Positions 36,974 to 45,816 are shown, counted from the first letter of the stretch. The stretch: DNA of 61,970 nucleotides from Candidatus Aminicenantota bacterium (GCA_026393835.1 JAPKZK010000035.1:1-61970), one strand, 5' to 3'. The notes: generated from the letters alone by a model not told the origin. Program-made: numbers and translations.

Positions 36974-37777
36974 TTACGCAGTGACCATGTTATATTTTAA
37001 TAGTTGGGATAAGGCATACAGCGCCCAGGAGGCGCCGTCTTCTATTTCATGAAAAGGCCATATCCCTTCGGGTAAGCGGTTATCCATTATCCAACGGTAG
37101 GATTTCTGAAACACTTCTGTCGGTATCGATTCTTTGTATTGCAGCAGTCCCAGTAGGGCAATTGAGGTACAGAATACATCAGGGGCCGCGGGGTGGTTTT
37201 TCCAGGGGGCAAAACCACCGTCGTTTCGTTGGTTTTCCCTGAGCCATTCAAGTGTATCATCGATAAGGTTCTTGTCCTTCGGATTGTATCCCGCTGTTCC
37301 GAAGGCCATAAGGGTATATGACGCTTTATAAGTGAGGGAATTCTTTTCCGATTTCCATAATTCTTCAAGTAGAGAGAGTTTTTCTTCATTAGCAAGCTCA
37401 GGAAAGAGATAAAAAAGTATGCCGGTGACGGGAATACGGCTGATATCCCGCTGCGACCGTCCCCATAATCCATGTTTGTTTTCCTGGAAAGAGATAAAGC
37501 CAAGGGCTTTTTGAACCGCAGCTCGGCTCCCGATCTCATCCACCAGCTTTAAAAAGAATGCATTCCACATGGTATCTACGGTGCTTACCCAACCGCCATC
37601 CGGGTGTTGTTCATTAAGGCAGCGGTCCACGATTTGATGGGGAATCGAATTCCGGGATAACCCGCTTAATAACAGCAGCGATGCGGTTTTAGTGATGCGT
37701 TTCAGGTCGAGGTTTTTCCGGTTCATCTCTGCCATCATGTTCCGGAGGGACATTAAAGTAGGTAATAGGTCATTCAT
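36974..37777 (-). CDS. terpene-cyclase/prenyltransferase-fold (alpha-alpha barrel) protein
   Basis: The 267 residues show repeated QW-like helix-turn motifs, each Gly-Gly-Trp or Gly-Phe-Ala flanked by helices: EQHPDGGWVSTVDTMWNAFF, ENKHGLWGRS, NQRNDGGFAPW and RLPEGIWPFHE. That matches one alpha-alpha barrel of squalene cyclases and prenyltransferase beta subunits. The cyclase DxDD motif is not seen, so it may bind a prenyl or peptide ligand rather than cyclise a terpene. It overlaps the amidohydrolase stop by 4 bases. Confidence 0.72.
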   Translation of the reverse strand: MNDLLPTLMSLRNMMAEMNRKNLDLKRITKTASLLLLSGLSRNSIPHQIVDRCLNEQHPDGGWVSTVDTMWNAFFLKLVDEIGSRAAVQKALGFISFQENKHGLWGRSQRDISRIPVTGILFYLFPELANEEKLSLLEELWKSEKNSLTYKASYTLMAFGTAGYNPKDKNLIDDTLEWLRENQRNDGGFAPWKNHPAAPDVFCTSIALLGLLQYKESIPTEVFQKSYRWIMDNRLPEGIWPFHEIEDGASWALYALSQLLKYNMVTA

Positions 37778-38595
37778 TTTGTATTCCCGTGTTCCTGAAG
37801 CAACACCTTTATTATAGTATTGTATAGAATATTTTCAAGGTCTTTGGCGGATAAATTTTTTACTGATTTCAACAGTTGAAGGGATTCCAGGGGTTTATTA
37901 AAGGGGAAATCGGAACCGAAAATGAGTTTTTCGCTGCCCACGATGTCAAGACCGGCCTGGAGGATATCCGGTTCCTTTATGGCAGAGATGTCAAAATGGA
38001 GAGTGGGATAATCCTTCAGGGCATTCAATGTGGTTTTGACCTGTTCCAATTGTGGGCGATGGTTATTGCTTTCCGGGAAATCCGCGCCCAGATGGGCCAA
38101 TATAACAACAAGACCGGGTGTATCTTTGAATATGTCTTGTTTGAGACGTTCAACCCGGTTCACTCCCGCATGCAAAAGCAGGGGAATTCCATGCTGTTCC
38201 ATGTATCGATAGGTATCTTTAAACTCTTGCGAAAAGATATTTTTCCCATTGGAGTCTTTCTGAATTCTCTGGCCGTAGACATGCTCTTTGAAACCCTTTA
38301 CCCCGTTTTCCAGCCAATAACCGGGTTTGTAGTCGATGACGGTAAAGGGAATAAATTTATCCGGGTATCTGCGACTGATAGCCACTGTATAATGGTTAGC
38401 TTTTTCAAGAGCGACATATATGGAAGGATAAGGGAATATGATGGTTTTCTCAATCCCGGCTGTGGCCATATTGGCCAGAATTTCACTCTCTGCATGTTCG
38501 TCAGCCAAAAAATTCTTAAAAAAATCATTCTCCCTTTTTCCCGGCAAATTCCATTGGAGTTTATGAATATGACAGTGAGCGTCTATGGTTTTCAA
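37774..38595 (-). CDS. amidohydrolase family 2 (metal-dependent hydrolase)
   Basis: This is a TIM-barrel amidohydrolase: the N-terminal DAHCHIH metal motif, LLHAGVNRVERL, VVILAHLGADFPE (second His) and IFGSDFPFNKPLESL with the catalytic Asp. Family members hydrolyse amides or lactones or decarboxylate acids. It overlaps both neighbours by 4 bases (ATGA), so it belongs tightly to the operon. A possible role is trimming or hydrolysing the modified peptide, which is inference. Confidence 0.85.
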   Translation of the reverse strand: MKTIDAHCHIHKLQWNLPGKRENDFFKNFLADEHAESEILANMATAGIEKTIIFPYPSIYVALEKANHYTVAISRRYPDKFIPFTVIDYKPGYWLENGVKGFKEHVYGQRIQKDSNGKNIFSQEFKDTYRYMEQHGIPLLLHAGVNRVERLKQDIFKDTPGLVVILAHLGADFPESNNHRPQLEQVKTTLNALKDYPTLHFDISAIKEPDILQAGLDIVGSEKLIFGSDFPFNKPLESLQLLKSVKNLSAKDLENILYNTIIKVLLQEHGNTK

Positions 38596-40040
38596 GGTTT
38601 GTATTCCTCAAGATATTTTTGCAGTTCTTGTTTTTCGTTTTTCCTGGTATTAAAGTCTGTTAACCATTCACGAAATTTTCCCTCTGCCAGAGGTTTTAAC
38701 TGCTTTAATGCATCCTGCATCTTTTTAGGCGCAGGTTGATGAACTTTAAAGAATCCCTCGGCTTCGATGCGTTTTGCATTTTTGATCGTGTTTTCATAAA
38801 AACCACCGCTCATCCTTTCTAAAAGCCGGATAGAAGGATAATTTGCTTTATGAACGGTCCATCCGTATTTTTCAATAGGAAGGGTTTGAAATAGTTTGTT
38901 CATAGTTAAAAAGGTATAATATTTTTCTTTGAGGTCCGGTATAAGAGCAATTTCAATAAAATTAGCATTGGCGGTTGTCCGGTTTACGGCAATGAGTCCC
39001 ACTGGATGTTTATATTTGACTTTTGAAAAAATAGTATATTGGAACCGGGCTTTTTTATAGACTGAGGAAAGGAAAGGTTTGTATAGTTTAGCAAGGAGAT
39101 CGAAAAAGACAGTATCGATACCTTTTTTTAATTCGATTTGATCGTCGATAATCAACGAATCATCTCTGCATACCTTGCCGTTTGAGGCATGAAACCCTCC
39201 GAGACAGATTCCCCAGTTTGGACATTCACGGCAAGTTGGGTATCTCCATTCTGTCTTATTAAAATCGGAAGGTTCCTTTTCTTCAATAGTAAATCCTGTG
39301 CCAGGGCAGAGTTTTAGAATGCAATCGCTATTTAAAGTCTCTTCTTGTCTTCCAAGGAAGCAGGGTTGGTTGATTTGTTTAATCAAGCCCCCATCTTCTA
39401 TGAATGTATTGAGAAAGCATACCGGGTAAGCTTTGGCAATGGCTTCGATATGAAAGTCCTGTCGTATTCTTAAAAGCTGTTCAATCGATGCTTTGTGTTC
39501 AAAATACCCCAGGGGATTTTCTTCCTCAATGGACTTCAGGATATATTGAGTGGGAATGATGCGGTTAAGATTAATGTGGGTTAGTTTGATATCTGAGTTC
39601 GTAAGGAATTTAATAGTATCATAAAAGGTTCTGTAATTGATTCTTAAAGGAGAGAAAAATATCCCGGTTTGTATCCTTGAGTTTCCCAATAATCGTAGAT
39701 TTTCTATAATTTTAACAAAAATGCTGTCATCTTTAATCCCCATGATCTGCCGGTACATTTTTTTTTCTGAGGAATGGAATGCGACATCGATGCGTTCCAC
39801 ATGGTTTTCCAGGTAGGGAATATCTGTGGGTTCTAACAGGGTAACGTTGAGCTCCAACCGGATAGTAATGCCTTTGTTTTTTATATAAGCTAGTACTTCT
39901 CTCCAGTATGGGATAGTTAAAAATTCACCTCCGGTGAGAATGATTTTATTGCAAGTCTTCCGGTATATAGTATCAATGACTTTTTTGATCTCCTCAATCG
40001 GAGGTTGAAGTGCATTTTTCGGGGTTTCCAAATCGTTCAT
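38592..40040 (-). CDS. radical SAM-like protein lacking the CxxxCxxC motif, with auxiliary Cys clusters
   Basis: Downstream radical SAM landmarks are present: NKIILTGGEFLTIPYWREVL (GGE) and strand-helix units to about residue 200, then SPASM-like Cys groups (CFLGRQEETLNSDC, LCPGTG; CRECPNWGICLGG, VCRDD). The first cluster motif, which should precede GGE by about 40-50 residues, is absent; only one Cys lies there. GGAGG is 11 bases before the ATG at 40040. That start lies inside the beta-propeller gene, overlapping it by 47 bases. The last 130 residues look like a GNAT-type fold. It is either a truncated enzyme or a non-catalytic partner. Confidence 0.7.
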   Translation of the reverse strand: MNDLETPKNALQPPIEEIKKVIDTIYRKTCNKIILTGGEFLTIPYWREVLAYIKNKGITIRLELNVTLLEPTDIPYLENHVERIDVAFHSSEKKMYRQIMGIKDDSIFVKIIENLRLLGNSRIQTGIFFSPLRINYRTFYDTIKFLTNSDIKLTHINLNRIIPTQYILKSIEEENPLGYFEHKASIEQLLRIRQDFHIEAIAKAYPVCFLNTFIEDGGLIKQINQPCFLGRQEETLNSDCILKLCPGTGFTIEEKEPSDFNKTEWRYPTCRECPNWGICLGGFHASNGKVCRDDSLIIDDQIELKKGIDTVFFDLLAKLYKPFLSSVYKKARFQYTIFSKVKYKHPVGLIAVNRTTANANFIEIALIPDLKEKYYTFLTMNKLFQTLPIEKYGWTVHKANYPSIRLLERMSGGFYENTIKNAKRIEAEGFFKVHQPAPKKMQDALKQLKPLAEGKFREWLTDFNTRKNEKQELQKYLEEYKP

Positions 40041-41445
40041 AGATTTCCACTCCTCCATCTCCATCAGCCTTGTAAATATGCTTTTCATCAGCCATTATAC
40101 CTCGAGTGAATGCGGCAGAGGGTATTTTATTTATATATTCTATATTAAGTACATCGGCAATACTGTAGATCAATGCTCCATTTTGGCCATCGGCAATATA
40201 GAGAAATTGGTCTTGAATGAAAAGATCACGGGCTTCTACCGTTTGTACCCTGTTCACCAACATGGGGCTATCCGGTTCATTCACATCATATATAAATACT
40301 CCGCCTTTGCCGGCGGCGATAAACAAATAGCCGTCATTTTCCAGTATGGTCCAGCAGCGGCCCTGGATTCCTTTTACTTCGGCTTTAAGGTTAAGTTGGT
40401 GATCGAATATTTTAAAGCCATCATGAGAACAGGCCGCATATACCGCCCGGTCATTCACATGAACCCCAATTACTTCTTCTTCATCCCCCGTATAACTGCC
40501 CACCTTTTTTAAATTCTTGTTATCGGAGCAGTCGATCTTTAAAAGTCCGCCCGTGTAGGCGGCCAGGTACGCATACCCTTCGTAAACATCACAATCCCAT
40601 ACTCCTTTAGGCAGTACGATACCGCTGACCAAACGGGGATTTCCAATGTCGGATAGATCAGCCACCTTTAAGCCGATGGCTTCACAGGATAAAAAGGCAT
40701 AATCTCCTTTTGTGATCACCTTAGCCACCCTGTTCCGGTTCGATTCAATCTTACCCACCATGGCAAAATCCTTTTGTTTATCGTAGATTTTAATCCCCAA
40801 TACGTCAGCCACCAGGAGATAATGTTTGTATAAAGCCATATCTTTGGGCCAGCCTTTGAAAGCGGCAAACCGGTCATCCAAAACGATATGTTTTAAATCG
40901 GAAATGTCCAATATACGCAGGCCAAATACATCGGCAATGTAAAGACGGTTTCCCTGGAGTTTGATATCGTCGACAAACGAGTAACCGGGAAAATCAAAAT
41001 GGGCGATTTTTTCCCCGGAGTCTTTTAGGAAAAAATCAATGCCCTTTTGCGTATAAGCAACAGCCGTTATCCTATTATCAGCGTCTACTGCCCGCGGTTC
41101 TTCCGGTAAGCCTTCCAGGCGGCGGACATTGATCTGTGCTTTTTCATCCTTTCCTGTAAAGGAAAACCCCTGTACTCTTTCCAGGGGTTGCAGAGCATGG
41201 GTTTGCTGCACATTATCCAGTACCATTCTAAAAATATCACCTTTATTATCCCGGATAAACAAGTAGTCCTTGTCTAAAGTGAAATCGGAAAAATGGTAAA
41301 AGGGGATATAGTAATCTTTTATTACTGGATGGTCTGGATTAACCATGACCACGCCGCCGGATTTATAACTGAGAACCCATTCTTTCCATACCTGGATTTT
41401 ATGCCAGTTACCCCCGACTTTCTTGATCAGCATGTTTTCAGGCAA
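39994..41445 (-). CDS. LVIVD-type beta-propeller protein
   Basis: The 483 residues are made of about seven or eight repeated units built as xxLYIADxxGLRILDISDLKHI: examples are NRLYIADVFGLRILDISD, HYLLVADVLGIKIYD and YLFIAAGKGGVFIYDVNEP. This is the LVIVD propeller pattern, usually exported, but no signal peptide is visible, so it is probably cytoplasmic here. The TTG at 41445 with a GGTGG upstream is chosen; an ATG at 41433 is an alternative. It lies 60 bases after the candidate precursor gene and may be a binding scaffold. Confidence 0.78.
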   Translation of the reverse strand: MPENMLIKKVGGNWHKIQVWKEWVLSYKSGGVVMVNPDHPVIKDYYIPFYHFSDFTLDKDYLFIRDNKGDIFRMVLDNVQQTHALQPLERVQGFSFTGKDEKAQINVRRLEGLPEEPRAVDADNRITAVAYTQKGIDFFLKDSGEKIAHFDFPGYSFVDDIKLQGNRLYIADVFGLRILDISDLKHIVLDDRFAAFKGWPKDMALYKHYLLVADVLGIKIYDKQKDFAMVGKIESNRNRVAKVITKGDYAFLSCEAIGLKVADLSDIGNPRLVSGIVLPKGVWDCDVYEGYAYLAAYTGGLLKIDCSDNKNLKKVGSYTGDEEEVIGVHVNDRAVYAACSHDGFKIFDHQLNLKAEVKGIQGRCWTILENDGYLFIAAGKGGVFIYDVNEPDSPMLVNRVQTVEARDLFIQDQFLYIADGQNGALIYSIADVLNIEYINKIPSAAFTRGIMADEKHIYKADGDGGVEIYERFGNPEKCTSTSD

Positions 41446-41505
41446 TAACCACCACCTCTCATCCGGGTCTTCTACCCCTATTATCTTGTCTGCCTTTTCT
41501 AATGA

Positions 41506-41637
41506 TTAATTGCAGTTGCAGTTAGAGCAGCCAAAACACCAATTACCACCGTTGAATTCTTCCCAGATTTCTTCGGGGAAATCCATTCCCTTTTCTTCCT
41601 GAAACATTGGCGCTTCGTACACTTTCTTCTCTTTCAT
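41506..41637 (-). CDS. candidate RiPP precursor peptide (43 residues, Cys/Asn-rich core)
   Basis: A small frame on the minus strand starts at ATG 41635-41637, with AGGAG 8 bases upstream, and ends with TAA at 41506-41508. Residues 1-17 are a charged leader, MKEKKVYEAPMFQEEKG, with the YxxP pattern seen in leaders bound by PqqD-like recognition domains. An acidic stretch and GG follow (residues 30-31), and the end is NWCFGCSNCNCN: four Cys, alternating with Asn. It sits inside an operon with two radical SAM proteins plus one B12-type and a PqqD-like protein. Precursor role is inferred from size, leader/core layout and neighbours; no database match was possible. Confidence 0.75.
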   Translation of the reverse strand: MKEKKVYEAPMFQEEKGMDFPEEIWEEFNGGNWCFGCSNCNCN

Positions 41638-41735
41638 ATTTTTCACTCCTTTTAAAAAAAACTATTTTTGACCCATTCGATTACCTTTTATATTATACTA
41701 CTTTCTTGATTTTTTGTAAACTCATTTTATGTTTT

Positions 41736-42872
41736 TTAATCCTTTTCCTTTAATTCGGAGAAGTCGTTATCCCTGTAGATGGGGTGGACTTCCCTGATGT
41801 CTTCCAGCCCCATGAGCCACATGGCCAGCCGCTCGACTCCTAAACCGAAGTTAGTCAGCAGGAAATTCGAATATGGGATCATTTTGGGATACCACCCCAG
41901 TTGTTTTTCTACTCCTGCTGCCTGCAGTTTTTGGCGAAACAGGTTTTTATCGGTTTGTTTTTGATTTCCTTCTACTCCTTCGCCAACACCAGGGAGCAGC
42001 AGGTTAAAGGTACGGGTATATTTTTGATTGACGGGAAGTGCGGTCCAGGATGCTATTTTACGGGGTAAATGAGTTACAAAGACAGGCCCTGCACTGGCGA
42101 TTTCTATTTCGTATTTCCCCACCGACTGTCCATTGAGATGGTATTGGTTTTCTATTTCGGGGTAGGGCAGTATGGGGAAGGTTTTTTGTTTTACGGCGGT
42201 GAAATTGATCGGGCTTAATGAGGCAAACGGGCTTTTTTCGAATTTGTCCAGCACAAATTTAACCAGTTTTTCCACTTCCGCCATGGTTTCTTCCAGAGAA
42301 CGGTTGAGGCCGGCAACTTCCAGCAAGTCGAATTCAGCCAGGTGCCGGTTGGTTTGTACCTTCTCAGCCCTGAAGCATTTCTGTATGGAAAAGGCTTTTT
42401 GCAACTGAATCGCGTAAATATCCAGGAATAGGGAATTGCTGGATGTGAGTCTTGCCGTTTTACCGAAAAACGCCAATTCGAAGGTTTCGTTTTTGTTTCT
42501 CCCGAAGTGAATCCCGGGCAGTCGTACTTCGGTGTACCCGTTAAGAGCGAGATATTCTCTTAATGAGTTTAATAGGAAAGAGTATGCCCTGGCAACCTCT
42601 TTTGTCTTGTGACTCCAAAAATAATCTCCTTGTTTCTTTATATGGGAGAGCAAATTACAGATGGCCGGGTCCTTTTCTTCCAATGTCACCTCAAAAGAAC
42701 AAAAGTCATCGATCTGGAAGGATTTTAGTTGGTCGTAAAGAAAGGCGTCCAGGGTCTCTTTCTTTGCAACCAACCGGAATTCTCCCTGGGGGAGTTCCAT
42801 TTGAAACAAGATAAGGTTTACCCGGTCGCTTATATCCTGAATTCTTCCTTCAATAATTTTAAGCGTTGCCAT
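41736..42872 (-). CDS. stand-alone asparaginyl/aspartyl-tRNA synthetase-like paralogue
   Basis: The 378 residues match the class II AsnRS/AspRS catalytic core: motif 2 KCFRAEKVQTNRHLAEFDLLE, the PGVGEGVEGNQ loop and motif 3 FGLGVERLAMWLMGLEDIREVHP. The N-terminus (1-90) is a shrunken OB-fold region. Real AsnRS is about 430-465 residues and carries an intact anticodon-binding domain. The copy lies in a peptide-maturation operon, so it may activate Asn or Asp for attachment to the peptide or make it as a free product, as in archaeal asparagine synthetase A. It could also be a degenerate genuine AsnRS. Function not established. Confidence 0.75.
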   Translation of the reverse strand: MATLKIIEGRIQDISDRVNLILFQMELPQGEFRLVAKKETLDAFLYDQLKSFQIDDFCSFEVTLEEKDPAICNLLSHIKKQGDYFWSHKTKEVARAYSFLLNSLREYLALNGYTEVRLPGIHFGRNKNETFELAFFGKTARLTSSNSLFLDIYAIQLQKAFSIQKCFRAEKVQTNRHLAEFDLLEVAGLNRSLEETMAEVEKLVKFVLDKFEKSPFASLSPINFTAVKQKTFPILPYPEIENQYHLNGQSVGKYEIEIASAGPVFVTHLPRKIASWTALPVNQKYTRTFNLLLPGVGEGVEGNQKQTDKNLFRQKLQAAGVEKQLGWYPKMIPYSNFLLTNFGLGVERLAMWLMGLEDIREVHPIYRDNDFSELKEKD

Positions 42873-42916
42873 TTACTTTTTCCCAAAATTAAACTGTAAT
42901 TCCAGGTACATCGTCA

Positions 42917-44476
42917 TTAATCAGGTGTGAGATATCTCATATTAAGGTATTCTTTTAAGCGTTTTATCAGAGCATCATCTCCGGGGAAACCTTTTTGACC
43001 AGATAATCCGATTTCTTTTATTGCCTCCTCCATTTTAGTGATGAAGAACTTTTTATCCTTTATAGATTCTATATCTTCTGCCGCTGACATTAATAATTGC
43101 TTGTATTCCTTCTCATTCGCATTAGGGTCTATATAATATTTTGCTCTGGCACTGTCCCAGTAGGTATTATAATCCTTTTTTCTTTTGTTAAGATGATCTA
43201 AGGCTTCATTTAAATATTTACTTTTTTCACTTTCCTCCGCTTGAAATTTTGATAATTCGATGAGAACAACTGCTATATTACCTAGTGTTTCATCACTTGT
43301 TTCTTTTTTAGTATTTCTAACTTCCAACGACTTCCCATAATACTTTTTGGATTTTTCTAACAAATCATAGTTCTCATTATTATTAGACCACCAGTCACGC
43401 CATTTTGCATTAATGGATTTTCCCATTATTTCGTTCTTTTTAAAATCGTACAAATCCCAATATAAAAGGCCACACAAATGAAACAACGTGCTATTTATAT
43501 CCGAATCTTCTTTTAATAAATCCCGATTTCCAATGTATTCGTATATTTTTTTTACTTTTTCAAAGTTTTCTATACTTTTGTTTTGTGTTAATAACTTGGC
43601 ATAAACAATCATTAGCCAACCGTCATCTGTGGCGTCCTCGATAATTTTCTCTCTAATTCTCTCATACTTTTTTTGATCGTCTGGGTTTAATATAAGCTCT
43701 GCAGATGAAATAATTCGGTTTTTTTCATCCTTATCGAACAACTCTTGAGCCCATCTTGCTAGATTTTTTTTCTCATGCAAAAAATCGACTTTTTCTTCAA
43801 CTTCTTTGAATTTTTCCAGTTTTTCCTTCAGTTCTTTTATCGTTCGCCAGCCTCCAAGGGCTAAAATGGCTGCAATAATGGCAATGGCAGTAAATAAAGC
43901 AGAGTAAAATCCATTCAGGCGATCGATGATCTCGTCATATTCACTTTTTATTGCTATCTCGTTTTTATCGGCATTAATTTCATTTGAAACCTTATCGCTT
44001 TGAGTGATATTAGCACTTTGGTTAAAATATGGCCAGTGATTTCGATAAATATATTGATAACCTAAAAATATTATTGCCGCCGGTATGACGGCCAGGAAGA
44101 TATAATGAACAATGGAATCCTTTTTCAAGAAATTCCAAAATCCCTTTACCCATGCTTTATACACAACAATCAGAATGTATAAAACGATGAATGCTATAGC
44201 CGCTTTAAAAAAAATCGGCTTGTCCATTTCAGCTAAATGACAACATAAAAGAGGAATGTTCCATATTATTAATATGAGTCCTACTATTCTTATGATATTT
44301 AAACATTTTTTATGTTTCTCTTCGAACTTTTCTCCATAGCCTTTTTCAGCCATGAAAATCCAGTCTGAAAAATTTTCTATTTTCTTGTCGCAAATCCAGT
44401 CCCCAAAATTTTTTATTGTTTTTTTTATTTTCACACATACCCCCCTCAAAGTGAGAAAGAACCTCTTCGCGTTCAT
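42917..44476 (-). CDS. membrane protein with coiled coil and TPR-like region, unknown function
   Basis: An N-terminal hydrophilic stretch is followed by hydrophobic helices at about 61-80, 88-110, 123-142 and 190-210, then a coiled coil (IKELKEKLEKFKEVEEKVDF) and a helical, TPR-like C-terminal half (YYGKSLEVRN, LNEALDHLNKR). The ATG overlaps the PqqD-like gene stop (ATGA), so it is translated together with it. I do not recognise the family. In a peptide operon it might hold the maturation complex at the membrane or act in export or immunity, which is a guess. Its low-GC, Lys/Asn-rich composition differs from the flanking metabolic genes. Confidence 0.65.
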   Translation of the reverse strand: MNAKRFFLTLRGVCVKIKKTIKNFGDWICDKKIENFSDWIFMAEKGYGEKFEEKHKKCLNIIRIVGLILIIWNIPLLCCHLAEMDKPIFFKAAIAFIVLYILIVVYKAWVKGFWNFLKKDSIVHYIFLAVIPAAIIFLGYQYIYRNHWPYFNQSANITQSDKVSNEINADKNEIAIKSEYDEIIDRLNGFYSALFTAIAIIAAILALGGWRTIKELKEKLEKFKEVEEKVDFLHEKKNLARWAQELFDKDEKNRIISSAELILNPDDQKKYERIREKIIEDATDDGWLMIVYAKLLTQNKSIENFEKVKKIYEYIGNRDLLKEDSDINSTLFHLCGLLYWDLYDFKKNEIMGKSINAKWRDWWSNNNENYDLLEKSKKYYGKSLEVRNTKKETSDETLGNIAVVLIELSKFQAEESEKSKYLNEALDHLNKRKKDYNTYWDSARAKYYIDPNANEKEYKQLLMSAAEDIESIKDKKFFITKMEEAIKEIGLSGQKGFPGDDALIKRLKEYLNMRYLTPD

Positions 44477-44775
44477 CCTTTATCCTCCGTTTCAATCAAA
44501 ACCTTCTTTTCGACCCATTGGTTTAGAAGCCGATCCAGGTCTTCTTTCAGTTTTTCATCCTCGACATCATACAAATTTTTCAGTTCGGTGAATACCCCTT
44601 TAACATTTTTCCTTCCATCGAAAAGGGAAAGCATGTCATAGGCAACTTCGTTCAGTTTATAAATGGCGCCGTTGGCGATGTTGAACAATTGAAACCGTTT
44701 CTCTTTGAAATCGCCTTTAAAAAGACTAAAATCATCCGCCAGTCTATATACTTTATCATCCAGACTTTGGTTCAC
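44473..44775 (-). CDS. PqqD-like RiPP recognition element protein
   Basis: The 100 residues follow the PqqD/RRE layout: DDFSLFKGDFKEKRFQLFN (beta strands that bind the leader), IANGAIYKLNEVAYDMLSLFDGRK and a C-terminal VEDEKLKEDLDRLLNQWVEKKVL helix. PqqD-like proteins hold the precursor leader for a radical SAM/SPASM enzyme. The start is GTG with GGAGG 6 bases before it, immediately after the radical SAM stop. This gene and the upstream radical SAM enzyme form the classic maturase pair. Confidence 0.86.
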   Translation of the reverse strand: MNQSLDDKVYRLADDFSLFKGDFKEKRFQLFNIANGAIYKLNEVAYDMLSLFDGRKNVKGVFTELKNLYDVEDEKLKEDLDRLLNQWVEKKVLIETEDKG

Positions 44776-44778
44776 TGC

Positions 44779-45816
44779 TTACCTCCGGTTCGTAGACTCT
44801 ATTTTTTCTTTCCAGCATTGGGGATCAGCGGCGTTAAAATCGCCGGTCACACTGTAGGCAATGGCCCGGCAGCCGCCGCAATTGCCCAGCAATTCGCAGG
44901 CGCCGCATTTTTCGCCCACCAGTTTTTTATTTCTTAATTTCCACAACATGTCCGAAGTATACCATATTTTATATAACCCGTCATCCAGGATATTACCGAT
45001 AGGGATTTCCAGTCTTCGGCAGGGTAACACAGTTCCATCATGCAGGATGGCAATACTACTAAAACCAGCCGGACAAAAACCGCCTATTTTTTCATCAATA
45101 AGCCCCCAAAGCGGCCGGGATACCCGTATTTTAAGACTCCCCCTTTTCTCAATTTCAATCTTCCTGTTATAAACCGCTTCATAAACCTGTTTTAGCTCCC
45201 CGGGTTCCAGGTAAAATTTCTCCATATCCTCTTTACTTTGTGGAACCATACGTTCAATGGTGAGGAAATCTATTTTTAGAAGTTCAGCCAGATCGATGAT
45301 TTTAATCGCTTCGCCCCGGTTCTGTTTGTGCAGGGTGAACATGATGCTGACATTAAACCCTTTATCCTTCAGAAGCTTTAACGCCTCCACCGATTTGCTA
45401 AAACTGCCTTCCCCTCTCAGGCTATCGTGGATTTCCGCGTTGGCGCCATCCAGCGATACCTGTATCTCTTTTAATTTTGAGAATTTCTTAAGTTGGTCTG
45501 CGATAGTCTCATCGATCAATGTACCATTGGTTAAGATGCCGGTCCAGTAGAAAGCAGTGGAAGTCTCAAAAAATTCCAGTAATTTTAAGAGCAGGTCTTT
45601 TCTCAAAAAAGGTTCGCCGCCGGTCAGCGATACCCGGCCACTTCGATTCCACTTTACCAGGGTGCTTTCCAGTATGTGTGCTATTTCTAAAAGTTTTTTC
45701 GCGTCAAGTTCCTTGAACTGGCGTCCTTCCTGGTAGCAGTGCAAACACCGTAAATTACAGCGCTCCATAAAATGCCATTGAACATAAAATCTTTTTTTTT
45801 CAGGGTCTATCTGCAT
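44779..45816 (-). CDS. radical SAM/SPASM peptide maturase
   Basis: The ATG at 45816 gives MQIDPEKKRFYVQWHFMERC with CxxxCxxC at 20, 24 and 27 (CNLRCLHC), GRVSLTGGEPFLRKDLL and ILTNGTLID. The SPASM region has FCPAGFSSIAILHDGTVLPCRRLEIPIGNI, then CGACELLGNCGGCRAIAYS and a final PQCW. These are the features of enzymes that form thioether or carbon-carbon links in peptides such as sactipeptides and ranthipeptides. It is the first gene of the long minus-strand operon. A longer frame to 45999 lacks family similarity and is not used. Confidence 0.9.
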   Translation of the reverse strand: MQIDPEKKRFYVQWHFMERCNLRCLHCYQEGRQFKELDAKKLLEIAHILESTLVKWNRSGRVSLTGGEPFLRKDLLLKLLEFFETSTAFYWTGILTNGTLIDETIADQLKKFSKLKEIQVSLDGANAEIHDSLRGEGSFSKSVEALKLLKDKGFNVSIMFTLHKQNRGEAIKIIDLAELLKIDFLTIERMVPQSKEDMEKFYLEPGELKQVYEAVYNRKIEIEKRGSLKIRVSRPLWGLIDEKIGGFCPAGFSSIAILHDGTVLPCRRLEIPIGNILDDGLYKIWYTSDMLWKLRNKKLVGEKCGACELLGNCGGCRAIAYSVTGDFNAADPQCWKEKIESTNRR

